From Syntrophales bacterium (GTDB taxonomy: Bacteria; Desulfobacterota; Syntrophia; Syntrophales; UBA2210), in contig JALNXD010000005.1 in the NCBI GenBank assembly GCA_023230565.1, forward strand, positions 51,387 to 115,386: 64,000 nt of DNA, given 5' to 3'. Position numbers and translations under genes: made by a program. Positions 9,501 through 18,407 of this stretch are shown one piece after another. The notes under the pieces are model-generated. The model searched no databases. It had not been told where the DNA came from and saw only the letters and a program-made list of their open reading frames with translations. The first letter of the stretch is position 1. Each line of letters begins with the position of its first letter.

Positions 9501-10691
9501 ATGAAAGAAGAATTTCGAGTTCCCGGTTTTCGGGCGAATGGAATTGCGTGCGGAATAAAGGGCAACAAGAAAAAAGACCTTGCACTTATTGTTTCCGATA
9601 TCCCGGCTGCGTGTGCCGCCGCCTTCACGACTAACAGTTTTAAAGCCGGCCCGGTTCTTCACACTATTCCCAAGATACAATCAGGTAAAGCGCAAGCCAT
9701 TATCGCAAACAGTGGAAATGCGAATGCCGCCAACGGCCGAAAGGGAGAAAAAGATGCAGCGGCAATGGCGAAAGCAGCAGCCGACCAGTTAAATATCAAA
9801 GACGATTTAGTGCTTGTAGCCTCCACAGGGGTCATTGGGAAAAGATTGCCCATTGAAAAAATTGTTGCGTCCACAGGTGAATTGGTTGCAGGATTGGATG
9901 TAGACGGGATTCCGAAAGCCGAAGAGGCTATTATGACTACCGATCGCTTTCCTAAAATAGAATATAGAAAACTTACTGTTGATGATTCGGAAATCTGCAT
10001 GTGCGGTATTGCCAAGGGAGCGGGGATGATCGAGCCTGATATGGCCACAATGCTTGCATTTATCATGACTGATGCTGCTGTTGACCCTCAGTGTCTGAAA
10101 ACGGTTTTTTACGGATCACTCGAGTCCAGTTTCAATGCAATTACAGTGGACGGGTGTATGTCGACGAATGACACTGCAATACTTCTTGCCAATGGATGCG
10201 CCGGAAACAAGATACTGACTGAATCGGCGCAGGGAACTTTAAAGTTTAAAGAAGCTCTTGCAGATATTATGGTTTCTCTGGCCAAAGCGATAGTGAAAGA
10301 TGGCGAAGGGGCCACTAAAGTAATAGAAATAATAGTGAGCGGAGCCAGAACAAAACACGATGCGAAAAAATGTGCCTATGCGATAGGGCGATCAAATCTG
10401 GTTAAGACGGCTTTTTACGGCAAAGACCCTAATTGGGGACGGATCATATCGGCAGTAGGAACAACCGGTGTACCTTTTTCCATAGACAAAGTAGAGCTTC
10501 TGTTTGATGGCTATCCGCTATTTAAATGCTCAGCAGGAGTCGGGGGTAATGAAACTATGCTTGCCGGCATTATGGAGAAAGAAAAAATTACTGTTGAGGT
10601 AAAACTCGGAATGGGAAATTCCTGCTTCAGAGTTTTCGCTTCCGATCTTTCACACGATTATATAGATATAAATGCACTGTACCACACATGA
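9501..10691 (+). CDS. argJ: Bifunctional glutamate N-acetyltransferase/ornithine acetyltransferase
   Basis: 396 residues. ArgJ transfers acetyl from N-acetylornithine to glutamate, and in bifunctional forms also uses acetyl-CoA, in the cyclic arginine pathway. The self-processing site is visible as DMATMLAF, with Thr183 becoming the N-terminal nucleophile of the beta chain. STGVIG (108-113) matches the oxyanion-hole region, and IEPDMATM, CMSTNDTA and DPNWGRI are family landmarks. The ATG at 9501 has AAAGG just upstream. No other arg genes are near; the secA-argJ order is a conserved neighbourhood, not a pathway operon. Mono- or bifunctionality cannot be told from sequence alone. Confidence 0.95.
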   Translation: MKEEFRVPGFRANGIACGIKGNKKKDLALIVSDIPAACAAAFTTNSFKAGPVLHTIPKIQSGKAQAIIANSGNANAANGRKGEKDAAAMAKAAADQLNIKDDLVLVASTGVIGKRLPIEKIVASTGELVAGLDVDGIPKAEEAIMTTDRFPKIEYRKLTVDDSEICMCGIAKGAGMIEPDMATMLAFIMTDAAVDPQCLKTVFYGSLESSFNAITVDGCMSTNDTAILLANGCAGNKILTESAQGTLKFKEALADIMVSLAKAIVKDGEGATKVIEIIVSGARTKHDAKKCAYAIGRSNLVKTAFYGKDPNWGRIISAVGTTGVPFSIDKVELLFDGYPLFKCSAGVGGNETMLAGIMEKEKITVEVKLGMGNSCFRVFASDLSHDYIDINALYHT

Positions 10692-10764
10692 GCAAATGAC
10701 GCGAAGTGAAATGTTTTCCCAGATAAATTAAGGATATTGATTAATATTTTGTTGATTATTTGCT

Positions 10765-10790
10765 GCGTCTGTGGTAGTTCGTACCACCGC
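10765..10790 (+). promoter_or_regulatory. Hairpin in the rpsB leader, possible S2 autoregulatory structure
   Basis: GTGGTA (10771-10776) pairs with TACCAC (10782-10787) over a GTTCG loop. An outer GCG/CGC helix (10765-10767 with 10788-10790) is separated by a three-base bulge on one side. No T run follows, so it is not a terminator. In several proteobacteria the rpsB-tsf transcript is autoregulated by S2 through a structured leader; assignment of this hairpin to that role is inference from position only. Confidence 0.3.
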
Positions 10791-10901
10791 GAAATATAAA
10801 AACACACACCCTTTCGAATCCCGCTGTTGCTTAAAAAAAGTTCCCGGGGTAGAAAAATCGAAATAAGGGTGGAGGCCGAAACAGCGAAAGGAGAAAATAA
10901 A

Positions 10902-11738
10902 ATGGCCCATATTTCAATGAAAATGTTGCTCGAGTCGGGGGTCCATTTCGGACACCAGACCAACCGATGGAATCCGAAAATGAAACCATACATTTTCGGG
11001 GCAAGAAACGGAATTTACATTGTCGATCTTCAGCAGACAGTTCAGCTTTTCGAAATTGCCTACGAATTTATCGTCGAAAGAGTCGCTTCAGGAAAAACTG
11101 TTCTTTTCCTTGGGACAAAACGGCAGGCCCAGGAGTCGATTAAGTCGGAGGCCGAGCGGTGCGGCATGCCGTATGTAAACCAGCGATGGCTCGGTGGCAT
11201 GCTGACAAACTTTGTAACTATCAAAAAGAGTATAGATCAGTTAAATAAATTTGATCAAATGTTTGAAGATGAAAGTGTAAATTCATTCCCTAAAAAAGAA
11301 ATAATGAAATTGCAAAAGCAGCGTGAGAAACTGCAGAAGGTGCTCGGCGGGATACGCTATATGGAAAAGCTGCCCGGTGCTCTTTTTGTGATAGATCCTA
11401 AACGGGAAGCGATAGGGATAAAAGAAGCTCACAAATTGGGGATTCCGATTATAGCTATAGTCGATACTAATTGCGATCCCGACGATATAGATTATGTGAT
11501 TCCGGGAAATGACGATGCTATTCGTGCAATAAAATTATTTTCATCTAAAATTGCAGATGCAGTAGAAGAAGGCCAAAAACTTTTCGAAGAACGCGTACAG
11601 GCGGAAAGTGATAAAGAGGAAAGCGAAGAAGAGCTGGATGTACCGGAAAGCGTGACAGAAAGGGATGAAGACGGCAATCAGGCAATCTACGCGACAGAAA
11701 GTGAAGACGCCGAGGATATTATAACCGAGGAGGTATAA
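10902..11738 (+). CDS. rpsB: 30S ribosomal protein S2
   Basis: 278 residues starting at ATG 10902, which has AAAGGAG just upstream and gives the standard N-terminus MAHISMKMLLESGVHFGHQ. The open frame extends upstream to 10827 but without a ribosome site. S2 motifs GTKRQAQE, QRWLGGMLTN and DTNCDPDDIDYVIPGNDDA are all present. The C-terminus carries an extra acidic tail of about 45 residues, rich in Glu and Asp, as in other Desulfobacterota S2 proteins. Its last codons (GAGGAGGTATAA) form the Shine-Dalgarno sequence of tsf, which begins five bases after the stop. Confidence 0.97.
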   Translation: MAHISMKMLLESGVHFGHQTNRWNPKMKPYIFGARNGIYIVDLQQTVQLFEIAYEFIVERVASGKTVLFLGTKRQAQESIKSEAERCGMPYVNQRWLGGMLTNFVTIKKSIDQLNKFDQMFEDESVNSFPKKEIMKLQKQREKLQKVLGGIRYMEKLPGALFVIDPKREAIGIKEAHKLGIPIIAIVDTNCDPDDIDYVIPGNDDAIRAIKLFSSKIADAVEEGQKLFEERVQAESDKEESEEELDVPESVTERDEDGNQAIYATESEDAEDIITEEV

Positions 11739-11742
11739 TAAA

Positions 11743-12342
11743 TTGAGTATTCCAGCATCAAAAGTAAAGGAATTGAGAGACAAGACAAATGCCGGTATGA
11801 TGGATTGCAAGGAAGCACTTCAGGCGGCACACGGAGATTTTGAAAAAGCTATAGAATATCTGAGAAAAAAAGGATTGTCGGCAGCAACAAAACGTTCTTC
11901 AAGAGCTGCAAAAGAAGGCACGGTAGCCTCCTACATTCATATGGATGGGAAGATAGGTATTCTTGTGGAAATAAATTGCGAAACCGATTTTGTCGCAAAA
12001 ACTGAAAATTTTCGTACTATGGCCCGTGATGTCGCTATGCAGATAGCAGCTACCAATCCCAAGTATGTGAAACCGGAAGAAATACCCGAGAAGGAACTTG
12101 AAAGGGAAAAGGAAATATACAGAAGTCAGGCCCAGCAGGAAGGAAAGCCTGAAAAAATTATGGATAGGATAATAGAGGGGAAACTGAAAAAATATTATGA
12201 AGAAGTGTGCCTTCTTGATCAGAAATTCATAAAAAATGGCGATATCACCGTACGCGATCTTGTTAATAGCATGATTGCAAATTCGGGAGAGAATATTATA
12301 GTAAGACGATTTGCAAGGTTCCAGCTTGGAGAAGAGCTGTAG
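11743..12342 (+). CDS. tsf: Elongation factor Ts
   Basis: 199 residues, starting at TTG 11743; GAGGAGG lies at the ideal distance inside the end of rpsB, so the rare start codon is well supported. EF-Ts exchanges GDP for GTP on EF-Tu. The UBA-like N-terminus (KVKELRDKTNAGMMDCKEAL), the TDFVAKTENF motif and the dimerisation region are visible. The length matches the short, single-core-domain form rather than the 280-residue E. coli form. Confidence 0.96.
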   Translation: MSIPASKVKELRDKTNAGMMDCKEALQAAHGDFEKAIEYLRKKGLSAATKRSSRAAKEGTVASYIHMDGKIGILVEINCETDFVAKTENFRTMARDVAMQIAATNPKYVKPEEIPEKELEREKEIYRSQAQQEGKPEKIMDRIIEGKLKKYYEEVCLLDQKFIKNGDITVRDLVNSMIANSGENIIVRRFARFQLGEEL

Positions 12343-12359
12343 ATAGTCTTTATTTTAAA

Positions 12360-12382
12360 AGGCCGGCGGAAAAAGCCGGCCT
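12360..12382 (+). terminator. GC-rich hairpin between tsf and pyrH (terminator or attenuator)
   Basis: AGGCCGGC and GCCGGCCT form a perfect eight-base-pair stem around a seven-base loop. The following sequence (GTCTTAC) lacks a real T run, so it may slow or partly end transcription rather than stop it fully. It lies 17 bases before pyrH and would lower pyrH relative to rpsB-tsf. Confidence 0.45.
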
Positions 12383-12399
12383 GTCTTACATACGGTGCA

Positions 12400-13122
12400 A
12401 TGGAAGAAGCGGCATACAAGAGAGTGCTGTTAAAATTAAGCGGCGAATTTCTGCTCGGTTCAAAACCGTTCGGTATAGATACGGATGTCCTGGGGTATAT
12501 AGCCGATGAAATAAGAAGTATCATGGACATGGGTATCGAAATAGGGATTGTCATAGGAGGAGGGAACATATACCGGGGAGTAGAAGTGAGCAGCCGAGGC
12601 ATCGACAGGGCATCGGCCGATAATATGGGAATGCTGGCAACTGTAATGAACAGTATTGCTATGGAGAGTTCATTTGAAAGAGTTGGCATACCTGTCAGGG
12701 TTCTATGCGCAGTAGAAATGAAAAGGGTCGTTGAATTCTTCATACGGGAAAAGGCCATCAAATACCTTGCTGATAAAAAAGTTGTCATATTTGCGGGAGG
12801 GACGGGGAATCCTTTTTTTACGACCGACACGGCGGCATCCCTGAGAGCTCTTGAAATTAAGGCGGATATAATTCTCAAAGCCACGAAAGTAGATGGTGTC
12901 TACGATATGGATCCGGTGGTTCATAAAGATGCGGTGAAATTCAGGCGGATCAGTTATAATGAAGTACTTTCAAGAAATTTGCGAGTTATGGATGCAACGG
13001 CGATATCACTGTGCCGGGACAACAATCTTCCCGTGATCGTCTTCAATCTCGGGAAGGAAGGAAACATTAAAAACGCAGTATGCGGAAAAGACGTCGGAAC
13101 AATCGTGGGAGCTGAACCATGA
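12400..13122 (+). CDS. pyrH: UMP kinase
   Basis: 240 residues of the amino-acid-kinase fold. PyrH phosphorylates UMP to UDP, the entry to UTP and CTP synthesis. Motifs are KRVLLKLSGEF near the N-terminus, GGGNIYRG, the GTGNPFFTTD nucleotide loop and LKATKVDGVYD. No strong Shine-Dalgarno precedes ATG 12400, and a GC hairpin sits just before it. Its stop overlaps the start of frr in an ATGA arrangement, implying translational coupling. Confidence 0.96.
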   Translation: MEEAAYKRVLLKLSGEFLLGSKPFGIDTDVLGYIADEIRSIMDMGIEIGIVIGGGNIYRGVEVSSRGIDRASADNMGMLATVMNSIAMESSFERVGIPVRVLCAVEMKRVVEFFIREKAIKYLADKKVVIFAGGTGNPFFTTDTAASLRALEIKADIILKATKVDGVYDMDPVVHKDAVKFRRISYNEVLSRNLRVMDATAISLCRDNNLPVIVFNLGKEGNIKNAVCGKDVGTIVGAEP

Positions 13123-13676
13123 CGGAACTGATTTTTGATGAATTGAAAGAAAACATGCAAAGCCACCTGCAATTTTTTCAGAAGGCTTTAAGCAAAGTAA
13201 GGACGGGAAGAGCATCAATATCTCTTCTTGACGGAATAAAAGTTGATTATTACGGAGTGCAGACGCCGATTAACCAGGTAGCGACGCTTTCGGCTCCAGA
13301 AAGCCAGTTGATTGTAATCTCTCCCTGGGATAAGGGTGCATTGGGTAATATAGAGAAGGCCATACAGAAATCCGAACTGGGGCTGATGCCTTCCAATGAC
13401 GGCAAAATCATAAGGATTAACATCCCGCCGCTTACGGAAGAGCGGCGAAAGGAACTGGTCAAGATTGTCAAAAAAATGGCCGAAGAATGTAAGATTCAAA
13501 TAAGGAATACGAGGCGGGATGCCAATAATGAATTGAAGAAACTTAAAAATGACGGAGAAATATCAGAAGACAGTCTTCATAATGATCAAGAAGAAGTTCA
13601 GAATATAACGGATGAATATATCAAGAAAACCGATGAAATACTGGAAGCAAAAGAAGCAGAAATAATGGAAATATAG
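13119..13676 (+). CDS. frr: Ribosome recycling factor
   Basis: 185 residues, the standard length. RRF acts with EF-G to split the post-termination ribosome. Family landmarks are SKVRTGRAS near residue 27, VDYYGVQTPINQVA, and IRNTRRDANNELKKL in the long three-helix bundle. It overlaps pyrH by four bases. A UUCG-capped terminator follows 25 bases after the stop and closes the rpsB-tsf-pyrH-frr unit. Confidence 0.97.
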   Translation: MTELIFDELKENMQSHLQFFQKALSKVRTGRASISLLDGIKVDYYGVQTPINQVATLSAPESQLIVISPWDKGALGNIEKAIQKSELGLMPSNDGKIIRINIPPLTEERRKELVKIVKKMAEECKIQIRNTRRDANNELKKLKNDGEISEDSLHNDQEEVQNITDEYIKKTDEILEAKEAEIMEI

Positions 13677-13701
13677 AATTGGAATTGCAAGTTCAGAGAC
13701 G

Positions 13702-13728
13702 GGGAACTTCGGTTCCCTTTTCTTTTTT
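13702..13728 (+). terminator. Terminator after frr with a UUCG tetraloop
   Basis: GGGAAC (13702-13707) and GTTCCC (13712-13717) are closed by TTCG, giving the very stable C(UUCG)G cap. They are followed by the T-rich tract TTTTCTTTTTT (13718-13728). Confidence 0.88.
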
Positions 13729-13848
13729 ATAAAAGGAAGATGCGTTACATTTCTGCAGCCCCTGAAACGATGGCGAAAGATACATTGAAAATGATTATGT
13801 GCTGTGATAAATGAATCTTGTGTAATCATTTAGCGGATATAGAATTCT

Positions 13849-14586
13849 ATGTATGGAATTGATAAATCAAAACTCCCGCGACATGTTGCAATTATAATGG
13901 ATGGAAACGGGCGGTGGGCTAAAAAAAACGCTCTAAAACGGCTTACCGGACATAAAAAGGGAGCCGATGCAGTCAGAAATGCTGTGAGAACTTGCAGGGA
14001 ATTGGGTATAGAGTATTTAACGCTCTATGCGTTTTCTGTAGAAAACTGGTCACGGCCTAAAGATGAAGTCAGGGCTCTAATGGCTCTTCTAGAAGAATAT
14101 TTGAATTCTGAACTTCAAGAAATGATCGATAACGGGATTAAACTGTCCACAATAGGAAATATCAGAGCGCTGCCGGAAAAAGTGCAGGGAATTCTTAATA
14201 ATGCTGTTCAAAAGACAGCAATGAACAGGAAAATGGTATTGACCCTCGCGCTGAGCTATGGCGGGAGGGATGAAATAATCGAAGTTGTCCGAAAAATCGT
14301 AGAGGATGTCGAGGCAGGAAAATTAGAAAAAACTTCAATCACGAAGAATATTTTTTCAAATTACCTTTTCACTTCCGGAATGCCCGACCCTGATCTTTTG
14401 ATCAGAACCAGCGGGGAATACAGGATCAGTAATTTTCTTCTCTGGCAGATGGCATATACGGAATTTTATTTTGCTGATGTTTTATGGCCTGATTTTTCAA
14501 AAGAATGTCTAATCAATGCGATTTTGGATTATCAGAAAAGAGAGCGACGATTCGGTATGACAAGCGATCAGTTGTCCGGGAACTGA
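13849..14586 (+). CDS. uppS: Isoprenyl (undecaprenyl) diphosphate synthase
   Basis: 245 residues of the cis-prenyltransferase family. It extends farnesyl diphosphate with isopentenyl units to the C55 lipid carrier used for peptidoglycan and glycan export. The catalytic IIMDGNGRWAKK (Asp18), YAFSVENWSRP and RTSGEYRISNFLLWQ motifs are all present. The ATG at 13849 has a poor ribosome site. It opens a tight run of lipid-linked genes (uppS, cdsA, dxr, rseP). Confidence 0.95.
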   Translation: MYGIDKSKLPRHVAIIMDGNGRWAKKNALKRLTGHKKGADAVRNAVRTCRELGIEYLTLYAFSVENWSRPKDEVRALMALLEEYLNSELQEMIDNGIKLSTIGNIRALPEKVQGILNNAVQKTAMNRKMVLTLALSYGGRDEIIEVVRKIVEDVEAGKLEKTSITKNIFSNYLFTSGMPDPDLLIRTSGEYRISNFLLWQMAYTEFYFADVLWPDFSKECLINAILDYQKRERRFGMTSDQLSGN

Positions 14587-14589
14587 TAC

Positions 14590-15393
14590 ATGAACGCGCA
14601 CCAGAAAAGATGGATTACGGCTGCTGTCGCAGTACCCGTTATCCTGATTTTGATTGTATACTGTTCAGAAGCGGTATTTGCCTTGTTTATTACCGCACTT
14701 GTTCTGTCTGCTCTTGCAGAATACGGCCAAATGGTATTTGGAAAGGGAATGCCTCTGGAAAAAAGCCAAATGCTGGCTGCAGGTATTTTGCTTATGGCAT
14801 CGGCTTATTTCGGTGATATAGATACACTTCATGCCGTCATCACCTTTACTGTACTGGGTGCCTTTATTCTGTTTCTTCTTCGAATTCGACAGGCACCTTC
14901 TTCTCTTGATTCTCTTCTGAAGATAGTATTCGGTGTTTTTTACATCGCACTCACGATGTCTTTTTTTATCCTGACAAGAAGCGGAGAAAATGGAAGGATA
15001 TGGATCTTTTTTCTTATAATCCTGGCATTTGCAAATGATGTCTCGGCTTTTTACGTAGGGCGCACGTGGGGAAAAAGAAAACTGATTCCATTGGTGAGCG
15101 CAGGTAAAACGGTAGAGGGATCAATCGCCGGGATCCTGGGCGCCATAGTTGCATGTAGTATTTATTTCATTTTCTTTTTTAAGAATATTCCTGTAATTCA
15201 TGCGGTAATTCTTGGATTAATCGGCAGTATTTTCGGTCAGCTCGGTGATCTTTGCGAATCAACGATCAAAAGGGTGTCGCGTGTCAAGGATTCCGGGACT
15301 TTTTTCCCGGGTCACGGAGGAATCCTGGACCGGTTGGATGCATTTATATTTATTGTACCATTTGTTTACTTTTATAAATTATTTATACTATGA
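14590..15393 (+). CDS. cdsA: Phosphatidate cytidylyltransferase
   Basis: 267 residues with seven to eight hydrophobic segments. It makes CDP-diacylglycerol from phosphatidic acid and CTP at the inner membrane. The family signature appears near the C-terminus, with GQLGDLCESTIKR followed by KDSGTFFPGHGGILDRLD. It begins three bases after uppS and its stop overlaps the start of dxr by four bases. Its product feeds pssA further down this strand. Confidence 0.95.
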   Translation: MNAHQKRWITAAVAVPVILILIVYCSEAVFALFITALVLSALAEYGQMVFGKGMPLEKSQMLAAGILLMASAYFGDIDTLHAVITFTVLGAFILFLLRIRQAPSSLDSLLKIVFGVFYIALTMSFFILTRSGENGRIWIFFLIILAFANDVSAFYVGRTWGKRKLIPLVSAGKTVEGSIAGILGAIVACSIYFIFFFKNIPVIHAVILGLIGSIFGQLGDLCESTIKRVSRVKDSGTFFPGHGGILDRLDAFIFIVPFVYFYKLFIL

Positions 15394-16556
15394 AATATCT
15401 ATCTCTCCTGGGTTCGACCGGGTCTATAGGACAGAATGTGCTTGATGTCGTCTCAAAACACCCGCACCGTTTCAGAATTGCAGGTCTAACAGCGTATAAA
15501 AATGTCTCTCTTCTTGCGAAGCAGATAACGCAATTCAAACCAAAAATCGCGGCGGTAGCCGACTGGGAAGAAGGACAGAAGCTTTTTGGTATGCTCGATC
15601 AATCAACCGGCACAAAAGTTGTGTGGGGAAACGAAGGATACCGGGAAGTTGCCGTATGTAAGGAAGCTTCCGAAGTCGTTTCGGCTATGGCGGGAGCCGC
15701 AGGCCTGGTGCCGACATTGGAAGCGGTCGAAGCGGGGAAAGATATCGCGCTTGCAAATAAAGAAACAATGGTTATGGCCGGTGAAATAGTTATGGAAAGA
15801 GCCCGGGCAAAGGGTGTAAGGATCCTTCCCATTGATAGCGAACATAGTGCAATTTACCAGTGTCTGGAGGGAAAAGGGGCCCGATATAGGCGAAAGATTT
15901 TGCTCACGGCTTCGGGAGGACCGTTTTATGGTAAGACGGCCGAGGAGATTCGTACGGCTACTCTTGATGAGGCGTTGCAGCACCCTAAATGGCAAATGGG
16001 TAAAAAAATCACTATAGATTCAGCAACTATGATGAACAAAGGACTGGAAATAATCGAGGCAATGCGGTTCTTCGACGCCGGTGTGGATGATATAGAAGTT
16101 GTCGTGCACCCTCAAAGTTTGGTGCATTCGATGGTTGAATTTACGGACGGGTCAATTATCGCTCAATTAGGAGTTACAGATATGAGAGTGCCGATATCTT
16201 ACGCACTCGCGTATCCGGAGAGGCTTTGCAATAACGAGTGCCGCCTTGATATTTTCCACACAGGAGGACTCGATTTTTTCCCTCCCGACGATGAGAAATT
16301 TCCCTGTTTGCGCATTGCCCGTGAAGCCGCGCGAAAAGGCGGCACCTTTCCTGCCGTTTTAAATGCTTCAAATGAAGCGGCAGTAGCAGCCTTTATTGCC
16401 GGACGTATCGGCTTTATAAGTATCTCCCGTGTTGTAGAGGAGACGATTGCCATTCATGAGGCCTCGCAGCCGCACACTATTGATGATGTACTTAAGGCGG
16501 ATGCATGGGCTCGAGCTGAAGCTGACAAAGTAATCGAAAGGATAAAAAAATATTGA
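15390..16556 (+). CDS. dxr: 1-deoxy-D-xylulose-5-phosphate reductoisomerase
   Basis: 388 residues. DXR converts DXP to MEP with NADPH, the committing step of the non-mevalonate isoprenoid pathway. The NADPH loop GSTGSIGQNVLDVV is at the N-terminus; PIDSEHSAIYQCL, TIDSATMMNKGLEIIEA and HPQSLVHSMVEF are catalytic and metal-binding regions. It overlaps cdsA at ATGA and rseP at TTGA. ispG, a later step of the same pathway, is at 51383. Confidence 0.96.
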   Translation: MKYLSLLGSTGSIGQNVLDVVSKHPHRFRIAGLTAYKNVSLLAKQITQFKPKIAAVADWEEGQKLFGMLDQSTGTKVVWGNEGYREVAVCKEASEVVSAMAGAAGLVPTLEAVEAGKDIALANKETMVMAGEIVMERARAKGVRILPIDSEHSAIYQCLEGKGARYRRKILLTASGGPFYGKTAEEIRTATLDEALQHPKWQMGKKITIDSATMMNKGLEIIEAMRFFDAGVDDIEVVVHPQSLVHSMVEFTDGSIIAQLGVTDMRVPISYALAYPERLCNNECRLDIFHTGGLDFFPPDDEKFPCLRIAREAARKGGTFPAVLNASNEAAVAAFIAGRIGFISISRVVEETIAIHEASQPHTIDDVLKADAWARAEADKVIERIKKY

Positions 16557-17623
16557 TTGGTATAAATATAATATCGGTAATTATATTGCTTGGAGTTCTT
16601 ATATTTGTTCATGAATTCGGCCATTTTATTGTTGCCAAGCGTCTGGGGGTTGGAGTTTTGAAGTTCTCTCTCGGATTTGGCCCGAAACTGGTGGGCCGAA
16701 AATATGGAGAGACAGACTACGTTATATCGGCGATACCCCTTGGAGGTTACGTAAAGCTTTTAGGAGAATCAGAAGGAGAGGAATTGTCTGCTGAGGATCA
16801 GAAACGATCATTTCTCAACCAGTCTTCCTGGAGGCGGATCGCAATAGTAGCGGCCGGTCCTTTATTCAACTTTATCTTCGCCTTTATTGCATTTGCGGTT
16901 ATTTATTCGATCGGAGTTCCCGTTGCGACTTCAAAAATCGGAAATGTTTTCGAAGACACGCCTGCATATGCGGCGGGTCTGAAAGAAGGTGACAGGATCA
17001 TAAGTATTGACGGAACCGAGATTGAAAAGTGGGGCGAACTATCTGAAATAATAAGCGGAAGCGGAGGCAAAAAACTGGAGATAGCCGTAGAACGTGAGGG
17101 AAAAGTGCTCGAATTTTCCGTAAACCCGCGTCCGACTGAAAAATCGACCATTTTCGGTGAAAAAGTAGATTCTTATGCAATAGGTATCGAAATCTCTTCC
17201 GAAACAGTAATAGAGCGGCTTGATCCAATAAGGGCGACAGGAGAAGGAATTCTTCAGACCTGGTGGTATACGAAATTAACATACTTAAGCCTGGTAAAAA
17301 TAATACAAAGGGTAGTTTCGCCCAAAACTTTGGGTGGACCTATTTTCATTGCAAAAATGTCCGGTGATTATGCCCGCCAGGGACTGGTGCCTTTTTTATT
17401 TTTCATGGCTGTTCTAAGTGTGAATTTAGGGGTTCTCAATCTCTTGCCGATTCCGGTACTTGACGGTGGTCATATAATGTTTTACCTGATCGAAGCTGTT
17501 ACAAGGAGAGAAATAAAAACAAAATGGCGGGAAGCTGCACAGCAGGTAGGTTTCTTCTTGCTTATTTTACTGATATTCTGGGTTACTTACAATGACATTG
17601 TAAAGATCAGCGAAGGATATTAA
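16553..17623 (+). CDS. rseP: Site-2 intramembrane zinc protease RseP
   Basis: 356 residues starting at TTG 16553, with AAAGGA upstream and a four-base overlap with dxr. The zinc site HEFGHF (20-25) lies in the first membrane helix; a PDZ domain spans about 105-185; the third metal ligand motif is NLLPIPVLDGGH near the C-terminus. RseP cuts anti-sigma factors and leftover signal peptides within the membrane. The family often has two PDZ domains; only one is obvious here, as in many Desulfobacterota and Gram-positive forms. Confidence 0.93.
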   Translation: MIGINIISVIILLGVLIFVHEFGHFIVAKRLGVGVLKFSLGFGPKLVGRKYGETDYVISAIPLGGYVKLLGESEGEELSAEDQKRSFLNQSSWRRIAIVAAGPLFNFIFAFIAFAVIYSIGVPVATSKIGNVFEDTPAYAAGLKEGDRIISIDGTEIEKWGELSEIISGSGGKKLEIAVEREGKVLEFSVNPRPTEKSTIFGEKVDSYAIGIEISSETVIERLDPIRATGEGILQTWWYTKLTYLSLVKIIQRVVSPKTLGGPIFIAKMSGDYARQGLVPFLFFMAVLSVNLGVLNLLPIPVLDGGHIMFYLIEAVTRREIKTKWREAAQQVGFFLLILLIFWVTYNDIVKISEGY

Positions 17624-17627
17624 GCTC

Positions 17628-18314
17628 TTGAAAATATTAGCCATAGATACCTCGTCCCGGTCAATGTCAGTTGCGATTCTCGATCAGGAAACGGTAGAGG
17701 TTGAACTAACGGCAGAAACCGGGAAAAACCATACTGAAACTTGTCTTGTTGCAGTAGAATCGATACTTAAAATTTCGAAACTGCAGCCCTCGGAAATAGA
17801 TCTTTTTGCCTGCACTATCGGTCCAGGATCTTTTACCGGTCTCAGAGCAGGAATAGGAACAATAAAAGGACTTGCGTTTTCATTCGAAAAACCTGTAGTT
17901 GGAGTATCATCTCTTGATGCGCTCGCTGTCAATGTCCAGGGGTTTGGTAGAAAAATATGTTCAATTATCGATGCCAGGAAAAAAGAGCTTTATGCAGCCT
18001 TTTATGAACCGGTGCAAAGAGACATTCCGGTAAGGAAAGGTCCCGAGTCTGTATTGTCTCCTGAAGCTCTTGCCGATTTGATTAGAGATGAAGTGGTATT
18101 TGTAGGCGATGGAGTGTATGCCTGCCGCCATTTTCTTGAAGAAAGACTGAGTGGGAATATTATTTTCGCGGACCCGCCTGATAATCGCATAAGAGCGGGT
18201 GCGGTCGGTGTAATAGGATTGAAAAAATACGCCGATGGTGCTAGTCTTTCACCCCTTGAAATTGTGCCTCGATATCTCAGATCATCGTATGCGGGAGGCG
18301 TTCAATTTGACTGA
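17628..18314 (+). CDS. tsaB: tRNA threonylcarbamoyladenosine synthesis protein TsaB
   Basis: 228 residues of the ASKHA fold. TsaB is the non-catalytic partner of TsaD in making t6A37 on ANN-decoding tRNAs. The start MKILAIDTSSRSMSVAI, GPGSFTGLRAGIGTIKGL and the DARKKELYAAFY motif are typical. It starts with TTG four bases after rseP, with GAAGG inside the rseP end. The mtaB gene on the other strand modifies t6A further, so two steps at this base are encoded in the window. Confidence 0.92.
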   Translation: MKILAIDTSSRSMSVAILDQETVEVELTAETGKNHTETCLVAVESILKISKLQPSEIDLFACTIGPGSFTGLRAGIGTIKGLAFSFEKPVVGVSSLDALAVNVQGFGRKICSIIDARKKELYAAFYEPVQRDIPVRKGPESVLSPEALADLIRDEVVFVGDGVYACRHFLEERLSGNIIFADPPDNRIRAGAVGVIGLKKYADGASLSPLEIVPRYLRSSYAGGVQFD

Positions 18315-18407
18315 CGGTTACTCTACGGAGGCTTCGGCTGTTTTCCTGGGTGCGGTGGACTGGCCAAAGAAAACAGGTCCGGATAAAAAAACAAGATGGT
18401 TTCATAG

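Noticed and set aside
12219..12884. 221-codon frame antisense to pyrH and tsf
   Set aside because: It crosses two real genes and the hairpin between them; Ser/Ile-rich composition is typical of shadow frames.
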